In this document: piece by piece, positions 23,727 to 34,500 of the stretch
Numbering within the stretch: position 1 is the stretch's first letter
Layout of the letters: each line of letters begins with the position of its first letter
Assembly: GCF_036785885.1 (NCBI RefSeq)
Contig: NC_092330.1
Coordinates: forward strand, 7,536,525 to 7,600,524
Length of the DNA: 64,000 nucleotides
Source of the DNA: Coffea arabica
Taxonomy: Eukaryota > Streptophyta > Magnoliopsida > Gentianales > Rubiaceae
Reading direction: 5' to 3'
Made by a program: the position numbers and the translations under genes
The notes under the pieces: model-generated
The model's database searches: none
What the model saw: only the letters and a program-made list of their open reading frames with translations
Told to the model about the DNA's origin: nothing

Positions 23727-24990
23727 CTCACACCCCCAGTCTAAGAGAGATTTTGATTAGACATTAAACCAAAAGAGCAATTTATGTGCCTTTGGGCCAC
23801 TAAGCATTTAGTGCTATTTAGGGTTTTTTGTGTTTTCAGTTTTAGGTGCTTTTTGGGTTTAGAATTTATTTCCTAGGATTTATACTCTCTTTCTATTATA
23901 GTAAATCTACTACCCTTTCACCCGTGGCCGTAGGTCAATTCGACTAAATCACTTGAAATTCTATATTTCTCTACTTGATTTATTTGATTTGTTATTGTCA
24001 TTATTGGATTGTCTAGAATCCTATTGTTCTCATTGGTCATTTTCCTGGGACCAAATGTAACAAATTGGTATCAAAGTTTCAGGTTTCAAGTTTAGGTTTT
24101 GAATTCAGTTTTGGGTTAGGTTTTGGGTTCTTGATGACAATAACAAACTATCAATATCAATTCCAGAACGTTGATTTAGTGCTATAGAGAGTGAAGAAAA
24201 ATTCCTTGTTAGAGTTTAGTTGATTTTTGAAGAAGAATTATTTGGCTTGTTGGAACTCGTTGAGGGTTTTGAGAAGAAGGTGTAGCAAAATTACTATGCT
24301 CGTGATTTTTTATCCTGTCAGAATCTGTTGAATTTTTTATGAGTTTTGACCCATTGGGACCTGTTGAACCTTTTGTATCTTGATTTGTTGGTAGCTCATT
24401 GGGGTTCTTTGGATTTTTGTGGTCCGTTGAGATCCGTTGGGATTTTTATGGAGAAGGTGGAAGTTATTTGCTATTTGTTTGCAATTTCCTGAAATTGAAT
24501 GCACGCCAAACTAAAGATTTGCTGAATTTATTTTTGTATCCTACATCGAGAATTTTACAAAGAAATCTCTCCTCTTGGTGGTTATAAATAGAGTGGCCTG
24601 AAGTGAGTCTACATGTACTAAGGATACCAGCCCAAGTGCCATATGCACCAGTTTAAAAGAGTTTTAGGACGCCCATGCCCCAGTCTAAGAGAGATTTTCA
24701 TTAGGTATCAAATCAAAAGAGTAAGTTATGGGTTTTTGGGCCGTTAAAGCATTTAGTACTAATTAGGCTTTTTTGTGTTTTCAGTGCTTTGCAGGCCTGG
24801 TAATTATTTTTTAGGATTGTGTACTCTCTTTCTATAATAATAAATCTGTTACCCGCATAGGTCAATTTAGCTGAACCACTTAAAATTCTGTCTTTTCCTG
24901 TTTGATTTATTTGATTTGTTATTGTCTTTTATTAGGTTGTCTAGAACTTTATTGTTCCTGTTGGTCAATTTTTTTGGATCATACCTAACA
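23727..24990 (+). mobile_element. small non-autonomous LTR element (TRIM-like), left arm
   Basis: Two related terminal repeats flank about 470 bp without coding capacity. The 3' part of LTR1 is at 23727-24062 (ends GTAACA) and LTR2 is at about 24535-24990 (ends CTAACA). A PBS matching initiator tRNA-Met follows LTR1. Athila inserted into LTR1; the missing first 142 bp of LTR1 are found on the far side of the complete Athila at 55969-56110. LTR identity is visibly lower than in the other elements, so this is the oldest insertion here. The exact left LTR boundary and the TSD are uncertain. Confidence 0.8.
24066..24079 (+). promoter_or_regulatory. PBS of the TRIM-like element (tRNA-iMet type)
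   Basis: TGGTATCAAAGTTT starts three bases after the LTR terminal CA. Plant copia and TRIM elements typically use TGGTATCAGAGC. Confidence 0.8.
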
Positions 24991-26369
24991 TCAATTCCAT
25001 ATTTTGCGAAGATTATCTTTTTATTTTTCACTCAAGTATGAAGGTTCTTTAGGTGTTTGTAGAGTTTCCATACTTTTTTTCCTTATGATGTTATCGTATC
25101 TCTTGACTCTAAATCTGCAATTTAAACATAGTGCATTCAAGCACGTTTTTTGGTTTTAGTTTTTTAACCTTTTGGTTTTGCCATCCAAAATTATGGAACT
25201 TTAGTTTGATGTTTAGAGTTCAATACTTGCATCAAATCTTCGAATCTATGATCACTGTGTACATTGTCATCATATCATTTGAATTTGAGTTTGGCCCTAG
25301 AATTAAACCCATCCATAAAAAAGCTTATTTGTCATTATATTTGGGTTTACAATTTACTGGTTTATTTAGCTAAAGCTAGGGCTTTAAAATCATATCAGAC
25401 TTTTACAGTAAATTCTTGGTTGTGTCTAATTAAAATTTGGTTATTGCTATAATGTTGGGCCTAAATTTCTTGAGAAAATACAACTAGAGCATATTGGTTT
25501 TAGGATCTCATAATAAGATATCAAGCCCCAATACTAAGTAGGCATGGGTTCATGGGCTCCCAAGGTTGATTTCTTGCTAAACCCCACTCGGCCCAATTAA
25601 CTTATTTAGCCCATACATCCATTAGTTGAAAAGCAATCCTCAACTGAATAAGGGGACTCAATCTTATGGGCAGCAACGGGGTGACTACACGCGGGTGCCC
25701 GCCCCATAAAAAGAAAAATGGAGCAGTTGGTAGGTTGGGTGGGGTCAGGGATGATCAAATAACATAGTTAATTAGTAAGTTATGCATATAAATACATTAT
25801 AATTTACACCCTATTACCTTTTTCAATGTCACTTGATAGCATTTCATACTTAGAGTATTTTGCACTTCATGTAACTTGAGAATCATTTCAAATAATCAAG
25901 AATCATCCAATATCTTCTCATTTTACTTGATTGGATGATTGAATGAACAAAATCTACAAGAACATGAAGTTTAAAACCACTTAACGCCATAGAGGTGCAA
26001 TTTTTTTCCACTTTTACCACAAAATGCAATATTCGCAAGAAATCAAGTTAATTAGCTCTTAAAATGACTAAAACATACCAAAAACTAAACAATAAACACA
26101 CACTAAAAATATTCAAAATAAACATTTATCACCCTTATCCCTTTGTAAGGATTGGGGTTTTAAAAAAAATTTTCCAGATTAAGCAGAACCTCGATATCCA
26201 TATAAGTTGTAATCCATGTTTTTGTGGCAACAATTGGTTGAGAAGTATATAAGATATATGAATAAATGTACTTAAATGTGTGTAATTATGTGGCTGCGCT
26301 CATGTATGTGAATGTGTATGTGTATGTATATTTGTATGTATATACACCCAAATAATATAAAAGATAGAA
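24991..26369. other. AT-rich non-coding DNA, left arm
   Basis: Small open frames near 25131-25452 are conserved in the right arm only because the arm is duplicated; they have no domain. A GC-richer patch is at about 25670-25740. I see nothing else. Confidence 0.6.
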
Positions 26370-27097
26370 AGGAAAATGACTTGTTCCATCCCTCACATTT
26401 CGCAAAAATATTCTTTTCATCTCTCACTTTTAAAATGAAGCAAATTCGTCCCTAACATTAAAAAATTGAAGCTATTATATCCCTGAACCCAACTTTTATT
26501 CTGAATCAAACCGTCCAGTAACCTGGTAATAAATTTTGGGGATAGAATTGATAGATCACTCTATCAATTCCTTCACATTCACATGACATTTATTGAACCA
26601 AAAAAGGAAAAAATTAAAAATTATAACATAAAAGGGCCGTTATTTGTCTTAGAATAGTAGGGTTTCTTTTTTGGAAAAATTTTTCATACACTATTAGTAT
26701 ATACGCTTACAAGTTTAGATGCATACCATACATGCAAAATTTGGTGTTTAAATTTAAATTGAAATGATGTGGCAGATATCTAGACCCGTCAGTGTATACA
26801 CAATGACCATGTTGGAAAGATTAATCCTTCTCTTTTATGTTATAATTTTTAAATTTTCCTCTTTGGGTTCATTAAATTTCATGTGAATATCAAGTTGAGT
26901 TAACTAAGTGGTCTACCAATTATATCCCCGAAATTTGTAATTAGGTTCATAGGTGGTTTGATTCAGATTGAAAATTGGATTCAGGGATGTAATAGGTTTA
27001 GTTTTCAAATGTCAAGGATGAATTTGCATTGTTTTAAAAGTAAGGGACGAAAAGAATAATTTTGTGAAATGTTAGAGATGAAGCTGGTCATTTTCCG
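26370..27097. mobile_element. MITE with long TIRs and 9-bp TSD (Mutator-like), left arm
   Basis: The termini AGGAAAATGAC and GTCATTTTCCG begin long imperfect inverted repeats of at least 90 bp, for example CACATTTCGCAAAAATATTC against its complement near 27060. The perfect 9-bp direct repeat AAGATAGAA lies at 26361-26369 and 27098-27106. A 9-bp TSD with long TIRs is characteristic of Mutator-like elements. There is no transposase. Confidence 0.85.
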
Positions 27098-28248
27098 AAG
27101 ATAGAATTCTTACAAAATTTTACTTCACATTCATGTAATAGAATCAAGAACAATGTCACATGCATATGCATACATTTATGTATATACACTCAACCTAAAA
27201 AAAAAAAGCATAGAGTTAAGATTTACTTTCATGCTTGTGATGCAATTAAATGCTTTCCATGCATCTATTCGATGACATCTTCTAAATCCGCTTTAATAAT
27301 TAACTGGCGAATGGGTAAATTGGAAAAGAATTAACTATAGAATATCTTACGATTAAAATTTATACCATATTAATAGCACTTTGAACTCTTATTTTTGTTT
27401 ACAGACATTAAAATTAATAAATATTTATCAACTCATTATGCTTATGCATAAAATTTACAAATGTTAACCATATTCATAGGTGCTATTCTATAAAAAAATA
27501 GGGAAGCTAAGTCATCATGTTATAAAATTTTTAAATATTTCAAGAAATGAAGCATTATTTGGTAAGTATAATATGCCAAAAAATTGTTACCTCTATTCAT
27601 AAAGTTATGTGAAAGTAATTCATATTTTCTAAATGCATGAAATAAAAAATTTTGGTTATACATATGAACGTATAGTTTACAGGTACTTAATAAGACATGA
27701 GTTTTATTCCATTTAAGGTTTACGAGTTTTTGTGAGTATATATGCATAATCACGTGGCTCCACACATGCATGTATCAATCTGAATATATATTTGGAAAAC
27801 AAATTAAAAGATATCATAGTTTTAACATTTAATTACCATGAATGCAATTAACTACTTTCCATACATCTATTCTTTGACGTCTTCCAAATTTCACGTAATG
27901 ACCAACTGGTAAATAGGTAAGCAAACTTCATTATATTTGGAAAGAATTAATTATAAAATATCTTGTGATTAATTCTTTTGCCACACATCCACAAGTGAGA
28001 TATCTAACAATTAATTGATTTCCAACAAAAGTTTATCTTTTACGGAGAGATTCTCACCACCGCAATCAGAAAAGGTTAAAATAATAATATGGCTTTTAAT
28101 TATAACGTATTCGTATTGTTATTTGACTATGAAGTTCTATATATTATTGCCTTCAGTTGCCTGAACTTTCACAACAGATAGATATACAGCCTCAAAATTC
28201 CAAAGGTCGATGGCTGAACGGCATCCATATCCACCCTGTTATGGGGGA
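27098..28248. other. AT-rich non-coding DNA, left arm, ending in the Tat target site
   Basis: No gene is supported; the reverse frame 27520-27771 is AT-driven and lacks a domain. The TSD GGGGA of the Tat element is at 28244-28248. Confidence 0.6.
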
Positions 28249-28684
28249 TGATGCGACTGCCGAAATGAAGATCCGAACTGAGCTGGTTGTGCGTCCGACC
28301 TGCACGTGTGCGTGCTGCGGGGCTGAGTCCCCTGTTGCAACTCCGACGATCAAGTCAGAACTAGTTTGTAAGTGAAAAGAATAGAGTCTGCACTATGAGT
28401 AGTGTACCTTGTGTTTCTTATGGGTGTGGTATTTATAGAACACCAGGTGGTAGTTTCCTGGTAGGACAAGGAGTCCTCATTGGAGAGGACTGGTTTCTAG
28501 GGCTCTACGACCCAGGTTTGAAGACGTGGCCTCCGCGGTCCATCAAGCCCATCTGCCTAAGAGGTGGCGCCCGCAGGGGGCTGCCAGCTGACCCGACACT
28601 CCAGCCCAGCCCCTCCAGTCCGAGCTCGTGGGCTGGACTGACGTGTGTATGGACCGGGCCGATGTGCGCCTGGGCCCCACTACA
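28249..28684 (-). repeat. Tat 3' LTR
   Basis: In element orientation it begins TGTAGTGGGG and ends CGCATCA. It pairs with 37291-37726 at 98.9 percent identity (5 differences counted by eye). Confidence 0.95.
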
Positions 28685-28700
28685 CTAGCCCCCCTCCTGG
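28685..28700 (-). promoter_or_regulatory. Tat polypurine tract
   Basis: On the minus strand CCAGGAGGGGGGCTAG lies directly before the 3' LTR. Confidence 0.88.
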
Positions 28701-28918
28701 TCTAGAGTTCATCGAACGTGCGCATGAATCTAGCCGACTTTCTGGGTATCGTGTCAGCTCGGTGTGGGACCCTCACCTCGTGGCGCACGCAACCGTCGCG
28801 TCTGTTCGTGTCTGTCTTCTCAACCGTCACGTTGACCAGTAATGATGGTCCGGAACGGTTCCCCATAAATGATTCAAATAAATGCGCGCCTCTTCGCTTC
28901 CCTGCCCTGAGAATTGCC

Positions 28919-28926
28919 TATAAATA
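28919..28926 (+). promoter_or_regulatory. TATA box for the antisense ORF of the Tat element
   Basis: TATAAATA lies on the plus strand inside the element, 188 bp before the antisense ATG at 29107. It is followed by a pyrimidine-rich leader (28945-29105), typical of a plant 5' UTR. It points against the direction of gag-pol. Confidence 0.65.
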
Positions 28927-29106
28927 GGCTTCTTGGGCGTCATTTTCACTCCTCCTTCTTCACCTTATCAGTTCGCTCCTTTCACCTTTTCTTTTCTCAG
29001 AACACGTCGGGTCGACCTTCCTTAGGAGCCCAGAGTCAGTTCGCGCCCTCCCTAGATCAGCTTTTCATCCGATCTCCTTCCATCAGTAAGTTTCCTTTTC
29101 CTTTTT

Positions 29107-31264
29107 ATGTCTTCTTATAGTTCCGATAGTTCTGACGTTACCAGTTCGGCCCCTAGGCATAGAGCAGCTAGTCCTATAAACTTAGATACCAGTTCTCCCG
29201 ACCCTTCAAGCTCTTCTCCTTCCACTTCATCTGGGTCAGTAACCGCGCCTTCCCCCATCCGATCTCCTGTCCAAATAATGAGCCCAGCCGAGCAAACTGC
29301 CCAGCCTCTGGCCGGGGCTGCGGAACAGGCAGCTCCAGCTCAGACGGCCGCAGGGACCTCGGGAGGACCTAGTGGCGACTTCGGAGAGGTCGACACTATC
29401 CCCCCAGCCCTGGGACAGAATGATGTTGACGGGCTGGCCGAAAAATATGAAATCCCAGCCCAGTTTGAACCTAGGGCTGCCCAACCGGGGGAGGTCGCCA
29501 GCCGACCTCCTCCTGGCTTCGTGGCGATCTATAGGGACCAGCTGATGGCCGGTCTCCGCCTGCCTATCCCCAACTTTTTCTTCTTCATCCTCACCTTCTG
29601 GGGCATCCGCATAACTCAGGTCATCCCAAATGGTGTTCGCTCCATTATAGGCTTTTTCATCCTCTGCCGAGCATTAGAAATTCCCTTTTCCCACGACCTG
29701 TTCCAAGCCTTCTTCCAGATGAAGGTCAGCGGGAAGGTGCCCGGGTGGTTCTATTTCGCCCGCAGAAGTGGGGCAAAAACCCCCACCCGCGAGCTGTTCA
29801 CGGGGGTACCTTCCTCCATCAAAGACTGGAAGCGTTACTTCTTTTTTGTGAAGAACCTGGGCTTTCCCCCTCTGACCTGGAGGGCGGAGACTCAGGTTTC
29901 GGATCCACTTCCAGATCCGCTCCCTGTAGCCGAGCTCAGCCGCCTACTCAGCTCAGACGAGAAGCTGGAGGTGAAAGAGTTCAGCAATGCCCAACTCTGG
30001 GCGGCGGGGCTGATCCGAGCTAACCCCTCAGATCCCTCGTCCGAGAATAGCCCGCTCTCGCCAGACGAGCTGACCTCTTGTAAACGACCTGGCCCTCCTT
30101 TTCTTTCTTCTGTTTGTTTTACGCATCTACTGACCTTCTGGTCTTCTGCTTTTTGCAGTGAAGAGGTTTTCTTCCCTTCTAACCATCGGAGGAGCCAGCA
30201 ATCCAGGTGCTACTACCCAGCCCTCCTCAGCCATTCCAACCAGCTCGGCACCAGTTCCGACGCCTCAGCCAACTCCTACTCAGTCCGCCAAGGCCGTCGA
30301 GGCTGGGAAGAAAAAGAAGAAGAAGACAACTGCCAAGAGGGCAAGAGTGGAGACGACCTCCTCCCCAGTTCAGGAAGAGAGGTCAACGCCTGAACCTGGT
30401 CAGGGCGGTCACTACGGCGTGAATACTGCCGAGGAGCAAGCTCGAGCTGACGCTCCTCCTAACCTGTGGCAACGCCAGAGTTCTACCCTGCTATTCGACT
30501 CGCAGACGCGGCTGATCACGCACCAACACCCAATGCACTTCTGTCCTCAGTGGAAGCTCTCCATAAACGACCGAGCTCAATTCCCAGAGGTGGCCAGGGA
30601 GCTCGCTCAGGGGGCCATCCTTCCAAGGGACCACAGCTTGGTCAAGGCCATGGAGGTGTCTGACCTCCTCGACTATTATTACACAGGCGCGGCCCAAGTG
30701 AACTTGGTTGGTTCCGAGCTGGCCAAGCGCTACGAGGGCCTCCTCCCCCTGATGAGCGAGACGAGGGCGGCCAACGAGAAACTGCTCAGCCAGAACGAAG
30801 CAGCTGTGGCAGAAGCTGAAGGTCTGAGGAAGCAGCTCGCCCAGGCTCACTCTAACTTTGAACTGGAGCTAAAGAAGAACTCCGACCTGACCTCTCAGCT
30901 GCATGGGGAGCAGAAGAGGAGCACCGAGCTGTCTGCTCAGGTCGAGGCGGCTAGGACTGAGGGAGCCCAAGAGGGCGTGCGGGCCTTCCTCAGGTCGGAG
31001 GATTTTAGGGGCGACCTGGCCATCCTGAATACTCCCGTGCTGCATCATGGGTATTCTCAAGCCCTGGAAGAGGTGCAAAGGCTGGGTCTGCCTGGGTTTG
31101 ATCTGGGCAAGTTTCCCAGCTACAACCCCCTGGCTGTGGAGCAGCTCGACCGCCTGGTGGAGGGTTACACGCATGGACGGAAGTTGGCCGACCTGGTCGC
31201 CGATCCTCAGCTGCCAGTAACCACTCCTGAAACCGATCAGGAGGAGGAAGAGGGCGAGAACTAG
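29107..31264 (+). CDS. antisense extra ORF of Tat element, two exons, gypsy-type transposon domain
   Basis: Exon 1 is 29107-30079 and exon 2 is 30159-31264, giving about 692 aa after splicing. The N-terminus (residues 1-130) is Ser/Pro/Ala-rich. Residues about 135-230 carry PPPGFVAIYRDQLMAGLRLP followed by LCRALEIPF and LFQAFFQMK, the pattern of plant proteins annotated as putative gypsy-type transposon domain (PF04195, from memory). Exon 2 encodes a Lys-rich basic stretch (GKKKKKK, a possible nuclear signal) and then a long heptad-rich coiled coil (about 30750-30960). The C-terminus is acidic (EEEEGEN). Both exon frames are long and unbroken, although gag-pol of the same element carries a stop. 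It converges on gag-pol, with 297 bp between the stop codons. Antisense extra ORFs at this position are known for some Tat elements; their function is not known. Without splicing, exon 1 would run to 30393 with an unrelated C-terminus. Confidence 0.8.
30080..30158 (+). other. 79-nt intron in the antisense ORF
   Basis: The donor is CTCTT|GTAAAC at 30080 and the acceptor is TTTTTGCAG|TG at 30158. A branch-like CTGAC ends at 30134 and the intron is rich in T. One base of exon 1 (30079) joins two of exon 2 to form a Leu codon, and the downstream frame is the one with the coiled coil. Size and signals are typical of plant introns. Confidence 0.8.
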
Positions 31265-31560
31265 AGTAGGACCTTAGGATAGGATCTGAACTGTCAGTAG
31301 GCAGTTCGTTTTGTATGAGCCCTGCTCTTCCTCTGTGCAATTCCTTTTGTGCGAGCTTGGCTCCCCTTTGTACAGTTTTATTGAATGAAATGAAAAGGCT
31401 TTTCCCTTGCTTCATTCTTAGTCTTATTTGCAAAAATCGTCACAAAGTACATCAGGTCGGTCCAATACCGACCTGAGGAAGCTACTCCCTAAGATGAAAT
31501 AACTTATTAGCCGAATACATTAATAACAAAAAGGTCTTGACCTTGGGACGAGCTGTCCTC
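31265..31560. other. convergent 3' region between antisense ORF and pol
   Basis: This is the space between the stop codons of two converging genes. AATGAA-like sequences (31384-31392) could serve as the plus-strand poly(A) signal. No ORF is supported. Confidence 0.4.
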
Positions 31561-34500
31561 TTAACGAAAAATCCTCAAGTTGGAATTGTGCCAGGTTCGC
31601 GGGACCACTTCCCCGCTGAGGCGAGCTAACTTGCAGTACCCAGCTCGATCCGCTTCTTTCACCACATAGGGACCTTCCCAGTTTGGGTCCAGCTTGCTCG
31701 CGCCCAGAACCCGACTGACACTATTCTTTCGTAAGACCAGGTCCCCTGGTTTGAAAGATAGAGGTCTCACCCTAGCATTGTAGTGCCGCGCGATCTGTCC
31801 TTTGTATTTGGCCATACGTATGGCTGCCTCCTCCCTTCTTCCTTCCAGCAGATCCAAATTAAGGCGCAGCTCGTCTTCATTGTCCCGAGCTATGAAATTC
31901 TGAACCCTGCCCGATGGAATTCCTATCTCCGCAGGGATCACCGCCTCTGCTCCATAAGTTAGAGCAAAAGGAGTCTCCTGGGTAGCAGTTCGGGGGGTGG
32001 TTCGGTAAGCCCACAGTATGGTTGGCAGCTCGTCCATCCACCCAGTTCGGGCGAATTCCATCCGTGTCTTCAAACCGTGCATGATGGTTCTGTTGACGTT
32101 TTCGACCTGTCCATTGGCCTGAGGGTGGCCTACCGAGGTGAAGTGCTGCCGGATCCCGAGCTCCGAGCACCAGTCTTGAAGAGCAGTGTCAGCGAACTGA
32201 CGGCCGTTGTCAGAGACCAGGACATGAGGTATTCCAAATCGACAAACGATGTTTTTCCAGAGGAACTTCTGCACCGACCTGCTGCTAATGGTGGTAAGGG
32301 GCTCGGCCTCCACCCATTTGGTGAAATAATCCACTGCCACTACCACATGTTCATAACCCCCAGGAGCTCGGGGAAACGGACCCAACAGGTCGACTCCCCA
32401 TTGGAAAAAAGGCCAAGGGCTCTGAAGAGGGATCATCTCCTGAGTTGGGACGTGATGGATCGGCGCGTGCAGCTGGCAGGATTTGCACCGAGCTACCAGG
32501 TCGGCTGAATCCAAGAAGATGGTCGGCCAGTAATATCCAGACAGCATTCCCTTCTTGGCCAGAACCCTTGGGCCGACGTGGTTTCCACATATGCCCTCGT
32601 GCAGCTCCCGCAGGATGTAGTTTCCTTCCTCCGGAGTGATACACCTCAGCCAGGGGCGTAGGTAAGATTTCTTGTAGAGTACCCCATTCGAGAGCTCGTA
32701 TCCCCGCGACCTGAGGAGGACCCTCCGTGCCTCCGCCCGGCTTGGAGGGAGTTCTCCGCTAGCCAAGTACCGCACGATGGGATCCATCCATGAGCCCATC
32801 ACTTGAATAACAGCTGCCTCTACCTGGTCATATGCCCGATTCCTGACAACCTCTACCAGGACTTCTTTGTTTAATGTACCGACCGAGGTGGAAGCTAGTT
32901 TGGACAGAGCATCCGCTCTCTTATTTTGGCTTCGCGGGACCTGCTTGAGTGTGAATACCTTGAACTGAGCTCTCAGCTCATGCACTTTGGCGACATACCT
33001 CCTTAAGGGCTCTTCCTTAACCTCATAACGTCCTCCTACCTGATTCACTATTAGCTGCTAGTCGCTGTAGACTTCTATTGACTCGGCCCCCAACTTCCGA
33101 GCTATCATCATCCCTGCGATCAGGGCCTCATATTCGGACTCGTTGTTAGAGGCCCTGAAATCAAACCTCAGGGCGTAGGCCAGCTCATCCCCCATGGGGC
33201 TAGTCAAGAGAAGCCCTGCTCCACAGCCTTCCTTGCTAGAGGATCCATCCACGAAAAGCGTCCAGGTCGGGATGGTCCGATCGACCTTGCCCGTGACCTG
33301 TTCAGCATCAACAGCCTCTTTGACCTGCTCGGCCTTGGCTCCCTTTGTGGCCTGTGCGACCTCGGCAAGTCCCTCGGCCTGCTTGGCCTCGACTGCGTCT
33401 ATGATCTGTTCAGCCATGAAAGCCTTAGCACCCTTTGTGACCTCGGCAGCTTCTCCGACCTGTCCGGCCTCAGCCACGTCTTGGGTCGATTTGGTTCCGG
33501 CGGCCTGTACGACCTCGACAGCTCCTCTGGCCTGTTCGGCCTTGGCTGCGCCTCTGGTCAGCTCGGCTGGCGACTGCTCTTGCCCAAAGGAGATTCCTTC
33601 AGCTATGAAATCTGCCAATGCTTGAGCCTTAATGGCCGTGCGGGGTTGGTAGCTAAGATCGTATTCAGACAACTCCACTGCCCACCTTACCATTCTTCCT
33701 GATGCATCAGGCTTTGAGAGAATTTGCTTGAGAGGCTGGTCGGTCATGACCACCACGGGGTGAGTTTGCAAGTAGGACCTGAGCTTCCGGGTCGCGTGCA
33801 CCAGTGCCAAAACATACCGCTCAATTGAGGTGTACCTTGGCTCCGCCCCCTGCAAAGCCCGGCTGACATAGTATATGGGCTTCTGGATTTTGCCTTCTTC
33901 CCGAATTAGTACCGCACTGATCGCCTCCTTCCCAACTGCCAGATAGATGAACAAGACTTCTCCTTGTGCGGGAGAGGTCAAGGCTGGCAAGCGCGCGATG
34001 TGGGCCTTGAGCTCGTCAAATGCGTGCTGGCACTCGGGGGTCCACTCGAACTGGGGACCTCTTCGCAGGGCCCTGAAGAAGGGGGAACCCCGAACGGCTG
34101 ACTTCGACAAGAACCTGCTCAGGGCCGCCATCCTGCCAGCTAGCCGTTGGACCTCTTTTATGTTTCGGGGAGGAGCCATGTCCATGATAGCTTTTACCTT
34201 GTCGGGATTAGCTCTTACCCCGTCCTTGGATATCATGTACCCCAGGAACTTGCCTGATATGACCCCGAAAGTGCATTTCTTGGGATTCAGCCGCATCCGC
34301 GAGCTCCGTAGAACGTCAAAGATCTCTCTGAGGTCCTTGATGAACTGCTCCTGAGTTCGGCTTTTCACCAGCATGTCATCCACGTACACTTCCATATTTC
34401 GGCCGATCTGGTTTTTAAACAGCTTGTTGACCAGTCGTTGATAGGTCGCACCTGCATTTTTCAACCCAAATGGCATGGTGGTATAACAATACGTACCGTA

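Noticed and set aside
27520..27771. Conserved small ORF shared by both arms
   Set aside because: The arms are a recent duplication, so similarity is expected without selection. It is AT-driven and has no domain.
28395..28688. 97-codon plus-strand ORF in both Tat LTRs
   Set aside because: It is antisense to the LTR transcript and shared only through LTR identity, with no domain.
30158..31264. Second antisense ORF as a separate gene with its own start
   Set aside because: It begins at a GTG at the intron acceptor, with no ATG near the start. GT-AG splicing joins it in phase with the upstream ORF, which is the simpler reading.
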